DNA of 64,000 bases. It comes from Epiperipatus broadwayi. Taxonomy: Eukaryota; Onychophora; Udeonychophora; Euonychophora; Peripatidae. The stretch lies in assembly GCA_028023455.1 (NCBI GenBank), contig JAQFVV010001070.1, forward strand, positions 1 through 64,000, read 5' to 3'. Position 1 is the stretch's first letter. Each line of letters starts with the position of its first letter. Position numbers and translations under genes: made by a program. Below the pieces are notes generated by a model. It ran no database searches. It saw only the letters and a program-made list of their open reading frames with translations, and was not told the origin of the DNA. Below are positions 11,101 through 22,000 of this stretch, in pieces.

Positions 11101-11500
11101 GATCAATACAGAGACTTCAGACCACTCAAAGAAGTATGGAGAGATGTATGTTGGGAGTAACAAGAAGAGATCGAAAACGCAATGTATGGGTAAGAGAACA
11201 AATAGGTGTTACTGACCTCATTGAAAAAATTAAAAGATTGAAGTGGAGTTGGGCTGGACATATTGCTAGAAGAGATGATAATAGATGGACAATTGAAATT
11301 TTAAACTGGATTCCAAGAGATTGTAAAAGACCCAGAAGGAGACCACATGCAAGATGGATGGATGAAATAAGAAAATGTGTAGGGGTGATGTGGAGAAGAG
11401 AAGCTAAAGATCAGAGAAGATGGATTAAACTTGGAGAGACCTTCATCCTGCAGTGGATTGATAATGGTTGATAATGATGATGATGATATATATATACACA
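8190..11500 (+). mobile_element. RTE-type non-LTR retrotransposon, apparently full length
   Basis: The element contains a roughly 300-bp leader, one long ORF (8484-11471), a very short 3' untranslated region and a TGATAATGATGATGATGATATA-type simple-repeat tail. This is the standard layout of RTE-clade LINEs: single ORF, short 3' UTR, microsatellite tail. It lies between (TA)n tracts on both sides, so the exact ends and a target duplication cannot be set by eye. The leader has a small dyad around CTCACCAAC...GCGTGGTGAG (about 8361-8393). It could mobilise itself and, in principle, SINEs sharing its tail. Confidence 0.75.
8484..11471 (+). CDS. RTE-type LINE ORF2: APE endonuclease and reverse transcriptase
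   Basis: A single uninterrupted 995-codon frame. The apurinic-endonuclease-like domain spans about residues 56-300, with N63 (TYNCRS), E92 (CEVRR), YAPT at 163-166, GDFN at 197-200, ELDYIL at 264-269 and SDH at 288-290. The reverse transcriptase follows: KGKAPGNDG near 515, motif A FVDYEKAFD near 641, motif B RQGDSISP near 702, motif C FADD near 742. The C-terminal region has the GHIARRDDNRW block (about 925) and an arginine-rich stretch (about 949) typical of RTE proteins. All named catalytic residues are present, so the protein may be active. The first ATG is taken; a second in-frame ATG at residue 11 is equally possible. The product would nick target DNA and copy its RNA in place. Confidence 0.85.
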   Translation: MIKIFPNYTIMTDKNKAWPLIPGGCKVTNQGSGWWPKAEGAKNILEADPGCHLMTTFYLGTYNCRSLSSEGRLQELEEELSYIKWDIIGLCEVRRKGEETIDLKSGHMLYYKGTNIGNTSGVGFILNKKWKNNIVEIDGVSDRVARLVIQLNSRYQMQIIQVYAPTSSHSDEVVEDFYMDVQKAFDQTKQHFKIVMGDFNARIGKQMKDESVVGNFGYGNRNERGHSLVEFAEKKKLYIMNSFFEKNVRRKWTWKHPNEGTAELDYILTNRKYIFQDCNVLNKFNTGSDHRLVRGKIHVNVKLERQKLLRKTIFTVDIPNLQKHSNEFKLELTNRFQVLVDFEHDSDLNEINMKITDTLLKTATKIAGRKKQQLTNKISTETRELMKKRRNMKICKNDALKRIEYLEFCKMVRKRVENDIRKYNCELARKAVEENKSLKNVKQHFGIGRKFISAIGKKDGIITKKRDDIMKLVEDFYQELYSNKEQVPPISITSSELPRILNEEVRNAIKCMKKGKAPGNDGIIIDILKEAGEETEKILAKLYTKCLNDKDVPDDWKNAVIILIFKKGDKEDIRNYRPISLLPVLYKNFTKIITTRLQRTLDFHQPREQAGFKSGFSSVDHIQVLREVIERTNEYELSLCFGFVDYEKAFDSINISSVIKALDHQGIDPGYCHILKNIYKNATATIRLHNDTGKVNIEKGVRQGDSISPKLFTAVLQEVFCGLKWETKGVKVNGDYLSHLDFADDVVVFANNASELQEMLQELSDESRKVGLKINVKKTKVMFNRFAHNMKIKIDYDELEEVISYKYLGQIINTDGNIIEEINHRIKLGWSAFGRNNLILKGNMPMCLKRKVFNKCVLPVLTYGSETWTLNRRSIQRLQTTQRSMERCMLGVTRRDRKRNVWVREQIGVTDLIEKIKRLKWSWAGHIARRDDNRWTIEILNWIPRDCKRPRRRPHARWMDEIRKCVGVMWRREAKDQRRWIKLGETFILQWIDNG

Positions 11501-11509
11501 CACAAACAT

Positions 11510-11930
11510 TTGTTCAAAAGATTATTACTTTAATTTTTATTTTGCATCTGAAGTAACTGTTTATTAAAAAGTATTTATAAAAAGGTATAAAATTAAATTT
11601 AATCTTTATTCAAAATATTATAATTAAAAAATATGTTTGTATAGTCAATTAAATATAATGTGCTTATAAAATATACATACAAAGATTAACAATTTATTTT
11701 AAATTCTTACCTTTGTTAAATATATAACATTTAAATAGCTATGCAGGAAGGTTTTCATAAGAAAGTATACATAAATATGTACAATCATATTAGTAGTTGT
11801 TTAGAAGATTATGTGATCATCCAATAATCTGTGTGGTTTAATCAAATGAAAAAATGACATTCACTCATACTAAATTTTTTTGGATCAAATTTCAGTCTGC
11901 TGTTTTATGAGAGTTTTATACACTAAAATA
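11510..11930. other. AT-rich non-coding stretch
   Basis: Nothing recognised. It may be intron of the minus-strand gene whose exon ends at 11953. Confidence 0.4.
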
Positions 11931-11952
11931 CATCAATTTTCTAAATACTTAC

Positions 11953-12355
11953 CATAAACCTTTATTTTTTTTATAAGTTGATAATTTTCATCAGCGTTTA
12001 TAAACCATAAAAATTTTTTCCCATCATCCTTTCGTAAAACTTCATTTAAACAAACATTATCATAAGTAGTTTTATTTTTATTAATTCGTTTTTCCCAATA
12101 AGATCCATAATTTGTAAGTGTATGATTGTTGAATTCAACCAGAATTTGCCGACTTTCTTCAATTGATACAATATACTGAAGGGAATGATATTTCAAATTC
12201 CAAGTAAGTTCTTTAGGTATAACTAATTTAAAACATAGATCATGATTCATTTGAGGTACTTCTGGATAAAGTATGATGGCAAATTTATTTTGTGATTCTG
12301 AAACATATATAAAAACTATTGTAAACAATAAATATATTTTAAAAAACGGAGTCAT
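11953..12355 (-). CDS. Putative first coding exon of a secreted protein (partial gene)
   Basis: On the minus strand an ATG at 12355 opens a frame of about 134 codons that ends at a textbook splice donor, G|GTAAGTAT (intron begins at 11952), so the gene should continue to lower coordinates with a phase-1 intron. The N-terminus MTPFFKIYLLFTIVFIYVSES looks like a signal peptide. The mature part has two cysteines, N-glycosylation sequons (NHT, NKT) and alternating hydrophobic and polar residues compatible with a beta-rich extracellular domain. I do not recognise the family. An upstream in-frame TTG would only lengthen the peptide and spoil the signal sequence. The acceptor and next exon were not identified. 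A 270-bp hairpin repeat sits about 90 bp upstream of the ATG. Confidence 0.5.
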
Positions 12356-12439
12356 ATGTATATTAAGCAATAATATTATTACTGATTGATAACCAAATCT
12401 AAATCAAACACCAGAGCCCTGCTGCTTAGATAAACCAAT

Positions 12440-12708
12440 AGAATATAATAACGTGAAAGCTAAACACCTTCAAACAGATATGCTTTAGAAATGCTTAAGT
12501 GACAGCCAATCAGATGAAATAATGGCATCACATGGGACTCCAAGTTCTAAAACACAAGCCAGAACTATTAGAAAAAGATCATTCTGGCTTGTGTTTTAGA
12601 ACTTGGAGTCCCATGTGATGCCATTATTCCCTCTGATTGGCTGTCACTTAAGCATTTCTAAAGCGTATCTGTTTGAAGGTGTTTAGCTTTCACGTTATTA
12701 TATTATCT
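12440..12708. repeat. Hairpin (foldback/MITE-like) repeat, ~125-bp arms
   Basis: The left arm (about 12440-12564) and right arm (about 12582-12708) are reverse complements with few mismatches, separated by a 17-nt loop. Arms meet at CCAGAA/TTCTGG. The outer ends read AATATAATAACGTG and its complement. It has no coding capacity. It is probably a small non-autonomous foldback transposon that landed in the 5' region of the minus-strand exon at 11953-12355. Confidence 0.8.
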
Positions 12709-13130
12709 GTTTACGCTTAAATTTAATATATTTACAATAGAATATAAGTAATTTATTAACAAAACAACAATACTTTCACAATCTAATTGAAGCATTGTGT
12801 TAACAAAATATTAATTTTATTCTATTAGTTTAAATAAGCATGCTTACTATGATGTGTGATTTACATATATGGATATAATATATTGTACCGGGCAATCCGG
12901 GAAATTAATAAAATATAAAATACATCCACTTAATATCATAGAAGAAATAACATGTAAATTACTTACAATTGTTGAGGAAGTAATGATTTATTAAAAAAGT
13001 TTTCTGAAATCACTGAAAATTAAAGCTCTGAAAATGGTATGCAAAAAAACGCTGCTGCACTCAATAAAACGATGCAACAAATAGGAAAAAATACACTTTT
13101 AAATCTCGTGGGTCAAGACAAAAAAAAAAT
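12709..13130. other. AT-rich non-coding stretch
   Basis: Nothing recognised except a short CCGGG...CCGGG pair near 12889-12902. Confidence 0.4.
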
Positions 13131-13134
13131 CTCG

Positions 13135-13320
13135 TAAATTCGGATAATTACAGCGGTATGCCTTCAGGCTTATGACGTAATAGTAATGTAACAAAAAATA
13201 AAATTTCTAGAATTAGTCATGTCAGTGTCTTCGTTGCCATGACAACGTTGATGTGTTCTTCCGACGATGCAAATATCGGATAATTACAGTGGTGAGCCTT
13301 CAGGTGAAATACGTCATTGC
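13135..13320. promoter_or_regulatory. Cluster of CRE-like and X-box-like motifs in a short direct repeat
   Basis: CGGATAATTACAG is repeated at 13141 and 13277, each time followed by a GCCTTCAGG block and then a CRE-like site: TGACGTAA at 13173-13180 and, inverted, TACGTCAT at 13310-13317. Between the two lies GTTGCCATGACAAC (13233-13246), an imperfect palindrome matching the RFX X-box pattern. CRE and X-box pairs occur in animal promoters, but the repeated unit could also be a small transposon. No TATA box or first exon was fixed. The nearest gene-like feature is the minus-strand exon ending at 12355. Confidence 0.35.
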
Positions 13321-13339
13321 AAGGTAAATACTTGATTAC

Positions 13340-14098
13340 CCTAATTTTAATAGAAATATGCATTCTATAATTTAATTTATATTAACATATATATTATAAA
13401 TTAAACAAGATAGTGAACATGGTTGATTATTTCATTACCATGCCAATGAACATCAAAAGGTTAATTGCTGTATACCTTTGAAAGAGCGTGAATTATTCAT
13501 GTCTTTACATGCCACTTGCAGACAGAAAAAATCCCCAACTAGAAGGATATACAACCCCCAATCATACCAATTTTCTAAGGCCCAATAAAGTTGTATACCA
13601 TTATGCTATGCTCAGCCCTCTTACCTCAAGTTATATAAAAAGAAATTTAAAAGCTGCTCTTAAATCAGTCCGACTACCCTAATGAATATTATTTTAAATC
13701 ATTTGTAACTAATATATAAATTTTCAGAAATATATTGGCGATCTGGGTGATCCTCAACCCCATTCTAACTTTTAGCATACATATCAAGCATGAAGTGACT
13801 GTAACTCTCAGGGTGAGATCTCAATACTAATTTTAATATAAATATGCATTTATTAATTTAATTTATATTAACATATTATAAATCAAGCAAGATATTGAAC
13901 ATGGATGATTATTTCATTACCATGCCAATGAATGTCAAAAGGTTAATTGCTGTATACCTTTCTTTACACACCATTTTCAGACAGAAAAAAATCCCTGTCT
14001 GGAAGGATATACAACCCCCAAACCTTTACATAATATATACCAACTTTTTAAGGCCCAATAAAGTCATATCCCATTATGATATTTTAAGGATTTTTTAA
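13340..14098 (+). repeat. Direct duplication of a ~260-bp unit
   Basis: About 13340-13610 and 13840-14085 are diverged direct copies starting with an AAATATGCATT block, then AACATGG(T/A)TGATTATTTCATTACCATG, and ending in AAGGCCCAATAAAGT. Both copies keep the peptide DYFITMPMN(I/V)KRLIAVYL in frame and both keep TNFLRPNKV, but copy 1 has a stop after YL and an insertion. The intervening DNA (13611-13839) is unique. It could be an exon-derived fragment or part of an unknown transposon. AATAAA inside the conserved end could be a poly(A) signal. Confidence 0.5.
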
Positions 14099-14224
14099 AG
14101 TTATTTGGATAATAACAATTACTTGAAAAAGATTAAAACTGAATGTTTTCATTAAATTCATAAAAGTACTTGACATTGAATTTATAATATAAAAATATGT
14201 CATTCTATGGTTATATTATTAACT

Positions 14225-17200
14225 GCATATTTTTAAAAGTTGCAGTAAATTAAAAAAAAAAATTTTTTTAAAGTTATTTAAACTTTTGAAAAAATGATGA
14301 AAAATAAAAGATGAATGTTATTACAGATATCAATTACTTTATTAAGTCTTGTCAAAATACATGAGTGATATTATATAAAAAAGAAAAGCTTGTTCTCTTA
14401 ATTATATGTATATAAAAAAAGAAAATTAATGAATAATAGAAATAAGTATTATCAGGACTAAAGAAATAACTTATGGAATTTTAAATATAAAGTTATTAAT
14501 GACTATATATCTGAATTATGAGATAATAATATTTTGAATGGAATGAAAAAATGCACACTTTCTGCATGATGCAACAGCAAGCCGACAAATTTCACATGAA
14601 TGGGAAAAAACAGTGGAACTTACCTATAAGAGATATTTTTTAAAAAAAACAATATTACATTAAATAATTGTTATCCTGGAAAGCAACAAATAATAGACTG
14701 TATTTAAGGACTTTCAAGAACAGGATTAACAATGAATTTTCAAAGTTTCTTGGATTTAAAAGTCGACATTTGTTTTTTATTTGTAAGTTTATGTGCCCTG
14801 GAGGAGGAGAGAGTTCTGTATTATAAAGACTTTCAGACAATGTTTGTCACATAGCAACCAGGGAAGGTTCTCATTTAGAAGCGTTGAATTGTAATGAAAG
14901 ACATTAATTCGACTTTATTGAAAAACAAACATGAATTGGCATTATGTAAATTTAGTTTTGAATTATTATTTTAAATACATTAACCTTAGTATTAAAATGT
15001 ATTGTTAGGATAGGAAAGGTTACATTTAAAATATTTTTTATTTATTTATTCTAATAACATTAATGTTAATATTGTTTGGAAATCTTTTAATATTTTAAAG
15101 TTTTGCAAACATTTTTTAAAGTATAATAATGTATTGAATGACTGATATTATTGATTAATATGTTTTTCTTTTATGAATTTGGATTGAAGACATCAAGATA
15201 GTGTTTTTTGCAAATCATAAAGCCACTAGGTAATTTTTGTATTGTTTATTTATTATGTGACATATATTTTATTTACTATTTTTTTTCTAGAGTTGCTTCA
15301 AATATTTTTGAAGATATTGCCTTTATCATATGTATGTGTGAACATGAGTGTGTGAATTAATTACACATATAGATTTTTTTATCATTATTCTAAGATATAA
15401 GCTATGATTTTAAAAAGAGATATGCGTACACATTTTTTTTTACATTATAAAGTGTAATATAATTTATTGATGCTTATAATTTTTCATGATTCTTTACTAA
15501 ATAAACCATACTTTTGAAATATTTGAATATTGATTTTAATGTCTTAAAATCAAAATCATTTGTTTATTTTTATTGCTGAGTTTCAAGTGAATGAAATCTT
15601 TTTCTTAGAGTAGTTCTGGATTGATAGTATCATATGTTAACTTTGATATTATTAGGAGTAATGCTAGTTATTTTGCAATGTAGATTGTTAGTTTTATTAT
15701 GAAGTTTTAATTGGTAGTAACAGGGAATTACATATATGTTTCCATGTGGATTATTAATAATATATTTTATACTATTGATTCTTTACTTTAGTCATTCTTT
15801 CATGTCCTATGCATCACATTGCTATCTTAATTTCAATTATTCTTACATTGTGTAGCATAGTATTCTATGAAAAGAAAATAATGAATAATTTTGGATCAAT
15901 GTATTGTTATTTTTCAAAAAAAATAAGATAGTTTTTCTTATTTGGATTAAGATGAAATACAAATGAAATTGAATGTAAGCTGATAGTAGAATTATGAAAA
16001 ATCATAAATACTTTTTCATATTTTTATTAAACAATTTTGATCATAAAAGAAATTACAACTACTCATGATATTTTTAAATAATTTTGATATTTTGATTTTC
16101 ACAAATACATGAATATTTTCTAAGAGATGAAATTTCAAAATGAATAACACAAAGAGTGATGAATGCTTGTATTTTATGAGTATAAGTTTATATTGTTTTT
16201 TTTTTGACAAAACATAAAACATATATTAGGATTTGAGAATGGTGCCAAGCAATAGTATCTACTATAACATCAACACTATTTATTTTTTGTTAAATTCAAT
16301 TTTCATTTATTGAATGAACATTAAAACATATTTTCAAAATGAACATTGTTTTAAGTATTTATATTTATGTGTACACTGATTAAAGTTATATTATATATTC
16401 ATTTAATCAGCAAACAATTTAATTAAATTATGAAGTATAGATCTAAATTACCTTTTATTTTATATTGTGTAACAAATAATGCATAACCATAGTTTATTTA
16501 TTTATTTATTTATAACATTGAGAAGTGTAACTAATTTTACTTTAATTAAATTTGTATTTTATTAGATTTATTTAGTAAAACTTGTACATACTGTAAATAG
16601 TTTTGTTTTATTGAAAAGTATAATAAATTTGTTAAACTCATTTTTATAAATCACTGTGTTATTTTGATGGATTTATTCACCATCACAAATATATGAATCC
16701 AAAATATATATGATACACTTGCACAGCATTAATAAATTATTCATTTTAAAAAACTATTATCCAGAATATGATATTTGAATAATTTTTCTTTTGCAATAAT
16801 ATTATTATAGTCATAATTGATCACATAATTTACTGCATAAAACTTATTATTATTTGTTGCCACCTATTTCAGATTATACCATATTAATGTGCCACATGAG
16901 AAATAAAAGAATTATATTATTAATATTATTGTTATTATCATTAATATTAGTTGTCATAGTATTAAATAGTAGATAGGATTAATAATTACTTAATTAGAAA
17001 TAGGAATATTATTATTTATTATTGTTATTATTATTGGTTAGGTGTAGTTAAGAATGATACCTAATCCCTTATCATACTTGGCTACAGATATTTTTTAAAA
17101 GTGATTAGATTTATTTTTCAAGAACCTGAGATAATGATAATTGTATTTTTAGTAAAAGAGATTAGAGTTTAGTTTAGTAATATTATACTAAATTACTTAT

Positions 17201-17585
17201 TATTGTTAATGTTTTAAGAATACTATGAACTTATTATTATTTGAAATAATAGGGGAGATAGTGTTCTTATGCCATTGCGATTGTATCTTGTGGGATATAA
17301 GCTCAATGTGATTCTTTACTGCTTTACCTTCATTAAATTGTATCATGATTTATTAGTATTTTATCAGTTTAATTTTCATAAATCGAACCATAAATCATTT
17401 ATTAATTATTTAGATCTTGTCAAATGGTAGAAATTATGATAGGAAATCTTTATTATTGATTATATTAAAATTATAAGTATTTTAGCTGGAGCACTATTAT
17501 TTTATTTGAGCTAGTTTTGTTTTTCTATATTATATATCAAACTGAAGTTGAGGGTACAATATATATATATATTGTATCCTTTTGA
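14225..17585. repeat. 3.4-kb diverged duplication, copy A
   Basis: This stretch is collinear with 19055-22600. Landmarks: GTTGCAGTAAAT near 14237; the ATTATCCTGAAAGC-like block near 14672; TTAATTGGTAGTAAC near 15707; GTGCCAAGCAA near 16241; TGTACATA at 16583-16590 and TGTAAATA at 16592-16599 followed by AATAAA at 16622; TTCTTATGCCATTG near 17263; GAGGGTACAATATAT near 17550. No frame longer than about 70 codons is conserved, so it seems non-coding. The paired TGTANATA motifs plus poly(A) signal look like a 3' UTR end. Confidence 0.6.
16583..16627 (+). promoter_or_regulatory. Pumilio-type motifs and poly(A) signal in copy A
   Basis: TGTACATA (16583) and TGTAAATA (16592) match the UGUANAUA Pumilio response element. 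AATAAA follows at 16622-16627. The same arrangement exists at the homologous place in copy B. That they act in an RNA is an inference; no transcript is proven. Confidence 0.35.
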
Positions 17586-19054
17586 TTAGGTCCAAATGGA
17601 TTCACTGAGTCAATTTCTTAAAAAAATTAAATTAAGAATATATTTTAATTGGTATAACTACTGTGTAATGTTGGCAATGTTTAAAATGCTTTGTTAAAGT
17701 AAAATGAGAATGATAAATACAAAATAACTATACCAATATGTTAAAAAATAATCAACTAAAGCTAAATAGAGTAATTTTGTATGGTTAGGAAAACTGGCCA
17801 TAGTAATATAATATGTTATAAAACCCTAGTAAACATGTGCTTAAAAGCTAATTTTAAAGTAATTACTTAAAATTAAATAAATTAGTGTATTGTAAAATAA
17901 AAATTATACTTAATATTGGTATTATAAATTATTGATTTAAAATATAATATTTTGTGGTGGAGATAGACGTTTAATTTAATAGTATCAAAATTATTATTCT
18001 ATATTATATTATATTATTATTGTTTAATATAATAATTTTTGTAATTAAAAATTTATTTCTGTTATCAGACAGCAATTAAATTGTCATACTGTCTGGATTT
18101 AAAAGTCATGTGACCCAAATATTCATACTTGGGTGCTTACAAGTTTTTTAGATAAAGTTTTCAAAATTTCTTTAAAATAGTGCTATAAATTGAAACATTT
18201 GTTTGTCATAAGATAAAAAGTTAACTGTTAGAAAATATTTAATTGTGTGGTTTTTAAAAGCTATGTAGTTAATAAAATTAAATTTTTAAAAATAGATACA
18301 TTGAAAATAAATGTTGGATAAATTAATAAAATATTTTTAAAACATTTTAAAAGATTTAATTTGTATAAATAAAAGTATAAAATTAATTTAAATTTAAATA
18401 ATGTAATATTTAATATTTTAAAGTGAGTCATGATTTTTATTTTTAATTTTAATTGTGCAATCTTGACTAATATGTAAATTAGATCACCAGTTAATGATCT
18501 AATAGCCAATTAAATTATCAGTTCAATTTACTATAAAAGTAAATGTTCACATGTTTCTGTGTGCTTTAATAATTGAATTCAATTGTGTTTTTATAACTTA
18601 AATAGGTGTTTAATAAATAGATAACTCTTTCGATAATTGTATTTTAATATTAAAGTATCATCTTGTTTATTACTTGGACTTATTTGAAAAAAGAGAGTTT
18701 TGAAAAATTATATGTTTATTATGTTAAAGTCATGCACTGTTAAAGCAACAAAATTCCCTATCAAGTACTTCAGTTGAAACTTGAACCAGCTTTACAGTGG
18801 CCATAGAATTCATACCAGGAATAAATATATATTTGAAGAAAGTAAGGAAGTAGGTACAGATAATTCTAGAAATCTTATTGGAAAAATATATCAGTATTTG
18901 TTTTGATATTTTGGACATTGTGAAGGAAATTGGACAGAAAAGTTAGTCAAAAATGTAGTTTACATGCATTATCTTGTAAGAAAAGATAGTCTTATCTGAA
19001 AAGCAAAGCTATACAGTAAAAACTTTACTTTTAACATTTCTAAGAGAAATATAT
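17586..19054. other. AT-rich spacer between the two duplicated copies
   Basis: No gene recognised. A short minus-strand frame at 18730-18918 has no known domain. A hairpin-like pair CAGACAGCAATTAAATTG/CATACTGTCTG lies near 18067-18096. Confidence 0.4.
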
Positions 19055-22000
19055 TTTAAAAGGGTTGCAGTAAATATTGTAAAAGAAATATTTTTTTAAA
19101 AAGTTTATTATGAACTTTTTCTTAAAATGATAAAAATATAAAATCGATAATACTGCAAATATATTTTATATGATAAGTTGTCATTATTTAAAAAAAAAAT
19201 GCATTTATTTAATATTTTAAAAAAGCCGATTTTGGATAATTATTCTTTAGAAGAGAAATACCTGTGTAATTAAATTAAAATTATCCTGACAACATAACTT
19301 TATAATTACTTTATTTAAATTAGTAAATGCTAATTTTAATGGAATATAAGTGTGTAAATTCTGTATGAGTATGCCTGAACCCATATAGCCATAACTGATG
19401 TATCAAAAACCCATGCAGCATCCTACTGAATGGGAGAGCTCCAGAGAATTATTTTATAACTTTCCAAATTGATATCAACTTTAACAATCATTATCCTGAA
19501 AGCTATAGACAATTGACTATAATTTTTATGAGCTTTCAACAAAGGATTGATGATTATTTTTATAAATTATTTCAGATTTAAAAGATGACTTCATTTCTGA
19601 TTTTAATTTTTTTTAATTATTCATGAGCAACCACATGGAGGGAAAAAAGCTTATTAAAGCTTTGAACAGTTGTGTTATCTTAGCAATGAACATTGGGGAG
19701 TAAGTGTCTATAAGGACTTATAATGAAGAAATATTAGAAGAAAAAACATTTTTTTTTTTAAAATTTACTTTATAATGGATTGGAGTTTTGTGTAAATATA
19801 ATATTAATTATTTTTTATTTACTAATAATAGTATTAAGTTTTCTTTTTATTGTTAGGCAGGAAAATTACATATAAAATATCTATTAACCTTGTATAATAA
19901 TTATTGTAAGGAATATTTAATTCTTTGTAAAGTTTTTATAATTTTTTTTTCTAAGTATGATAGTCTTGCTGAGTAAATGCTATTATTATTTAATGTTTTT
20001 TATGAAACGTGGACCAGAAAATGTCTAAAAGTGACCAAGTAGCAATTTGTCACTGTAAGTAAAATATATAAAATATATTAATTTTCACATGATGTATTTT
20101 GTTTAGATTGCTTGGAATATTTTTATAGTATTACCTTATCACATGAAAGTATGAGTATGTGTGCTTGCATTAAATACACATAGAACTTATTATTATTCTA
20201 AAAATATGAGCTAGATTTTTTTTAAAAAAAAGATATGCATTTTTTTTATATTACTAATGTAATATGATTTAATGATATACATATAATTTATGAAATTCTT
20301 TAGTAGAGGAACCCTATTATTTTAAAATGTTTTAAAGTATTGATTTAATACACTGATACAAAATCATTTGTATTTCTATTGCTGAATTTTGAAAGTGAAA
20401 TAACCTTTTTTTGTTTAGTAGTTTTAGATTGTTGAAGTAGTACATGAATCTTATTTATTGTTTTAGAATAATGTTTTGATAATTTTGTGATGTGGATTGA
20501 TAAATCTATTATGAAATTTTTAATTGGTAGTGACCTTGGGATTATGAAAAGAAACCAATGGCATGCTTGTATGTAGGATTTATGAGAAATAGAAAGTAAT
20601 ATTATTATTATCTTAGTAGCTTATGCAGATACAAATAATGGAGCCCTGTAACTTATATATTTTCCATGGGCAGTGTTTTTTTTAGTATTGAGTATTTTAA
20701 TGTTCAAAGAAGCTGAATAAATAACCTGGACATTATTTTATATTGGAGGTCACTAGACAGAGAAGTCATGCCTCTTCATATTCACTGCTGTCAAGTTGAC
20801 TATCCTATATATGTTTATACTACTGAATTGATACTCTAGTTAGTCTTTGTGCCTACACATTGAATTGCTATCATAATTTCAAAAGTTATTGCATCATACA
20901 GAACTGTATTTATGAAAAAAAATAGTAAATAATTTTGGGAATTGTAGAATCGTTATTTTTTGAAAGAGGATAAGATAGGTTTTCTTTACTTTGGTTTATG
21001 TTGAGACCAAATACAAATGAGATTGAAAGTAAATAAACTATAAGGATAAAGAATCATAAATATTTCTGTATTTTATTAAAACTATTTTTAAAAAAATATA
21101 TAAGTGATAATAAATTATTCGCAAGATTTTTGAATAATTTTTGAATATTTTGATTATACATGGTGATGCATATTTTAAAAGAATAAAACATACAAAAGAA
21201 ACAACATAAAATAGAACAAGTACTTATATTTTGTGAATATTATTTTTATGTTTAGAACATGTATAAACACATATAGAGATTTTATTAGAGTAGTGCCAAG
21301 CAAGATGTATAAAAGTATGTTAATCATATTTTATTTAAGTTCATTTATTTATTACCGAACCAAAATTAATATTTTTGAATAATCTCAGCACTATCATAGT
21401 AGTAGTTTAATTAATTGATGGCAAAATCTATGAACATATGTAGAAAATAGATATTACTTCAGTAGTTTAGATTTTTATATTTTGTGTATGCTTACAGAAA
21501 ACATTTTAATACATGTCAATTAGTAGATATTATAGTGAACTTTAATTGTATACATAATAATAATTATTATTTTTATTGTAAAGAAATATAAAAAGTTATA
21601 AGTCGGAGTAAAGGCTTATGTACTTGTAGATTTTTATTTTATTTTAAAATGAAGAAGTATTTAATTTATCTAAGATGTAACTGTAAATATTGTACATAGT
21701 TTTTTTATTTAAAGTCTATAATAAATTTTGTTAAATTTGTTTTATAAAATTTTGTGCTGTATTGATTATTCACATTACAAATACATGATTTCCAGGTATT
21801 AAATCAAACATAATATTTGCACAGTATGAATATGATTTATTTGAGAAATTTCATTTTACATTATTATTATCATTATGGTCATAATTTAATTATATGATTT
21901 ATTACATAGAATTATAATATTATTCGTTGCCACATATTCTCAGATTATCAGATTATATCACATATTCTATTTAAGATGCCACATGAAAATGAAAAGATTA

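Noticed and set aside
14655-14840. 61-codon minus ORF in duplication copy A
   Set aside because: Not preserved in copy B at the homologous position, so unlikely to be coding.
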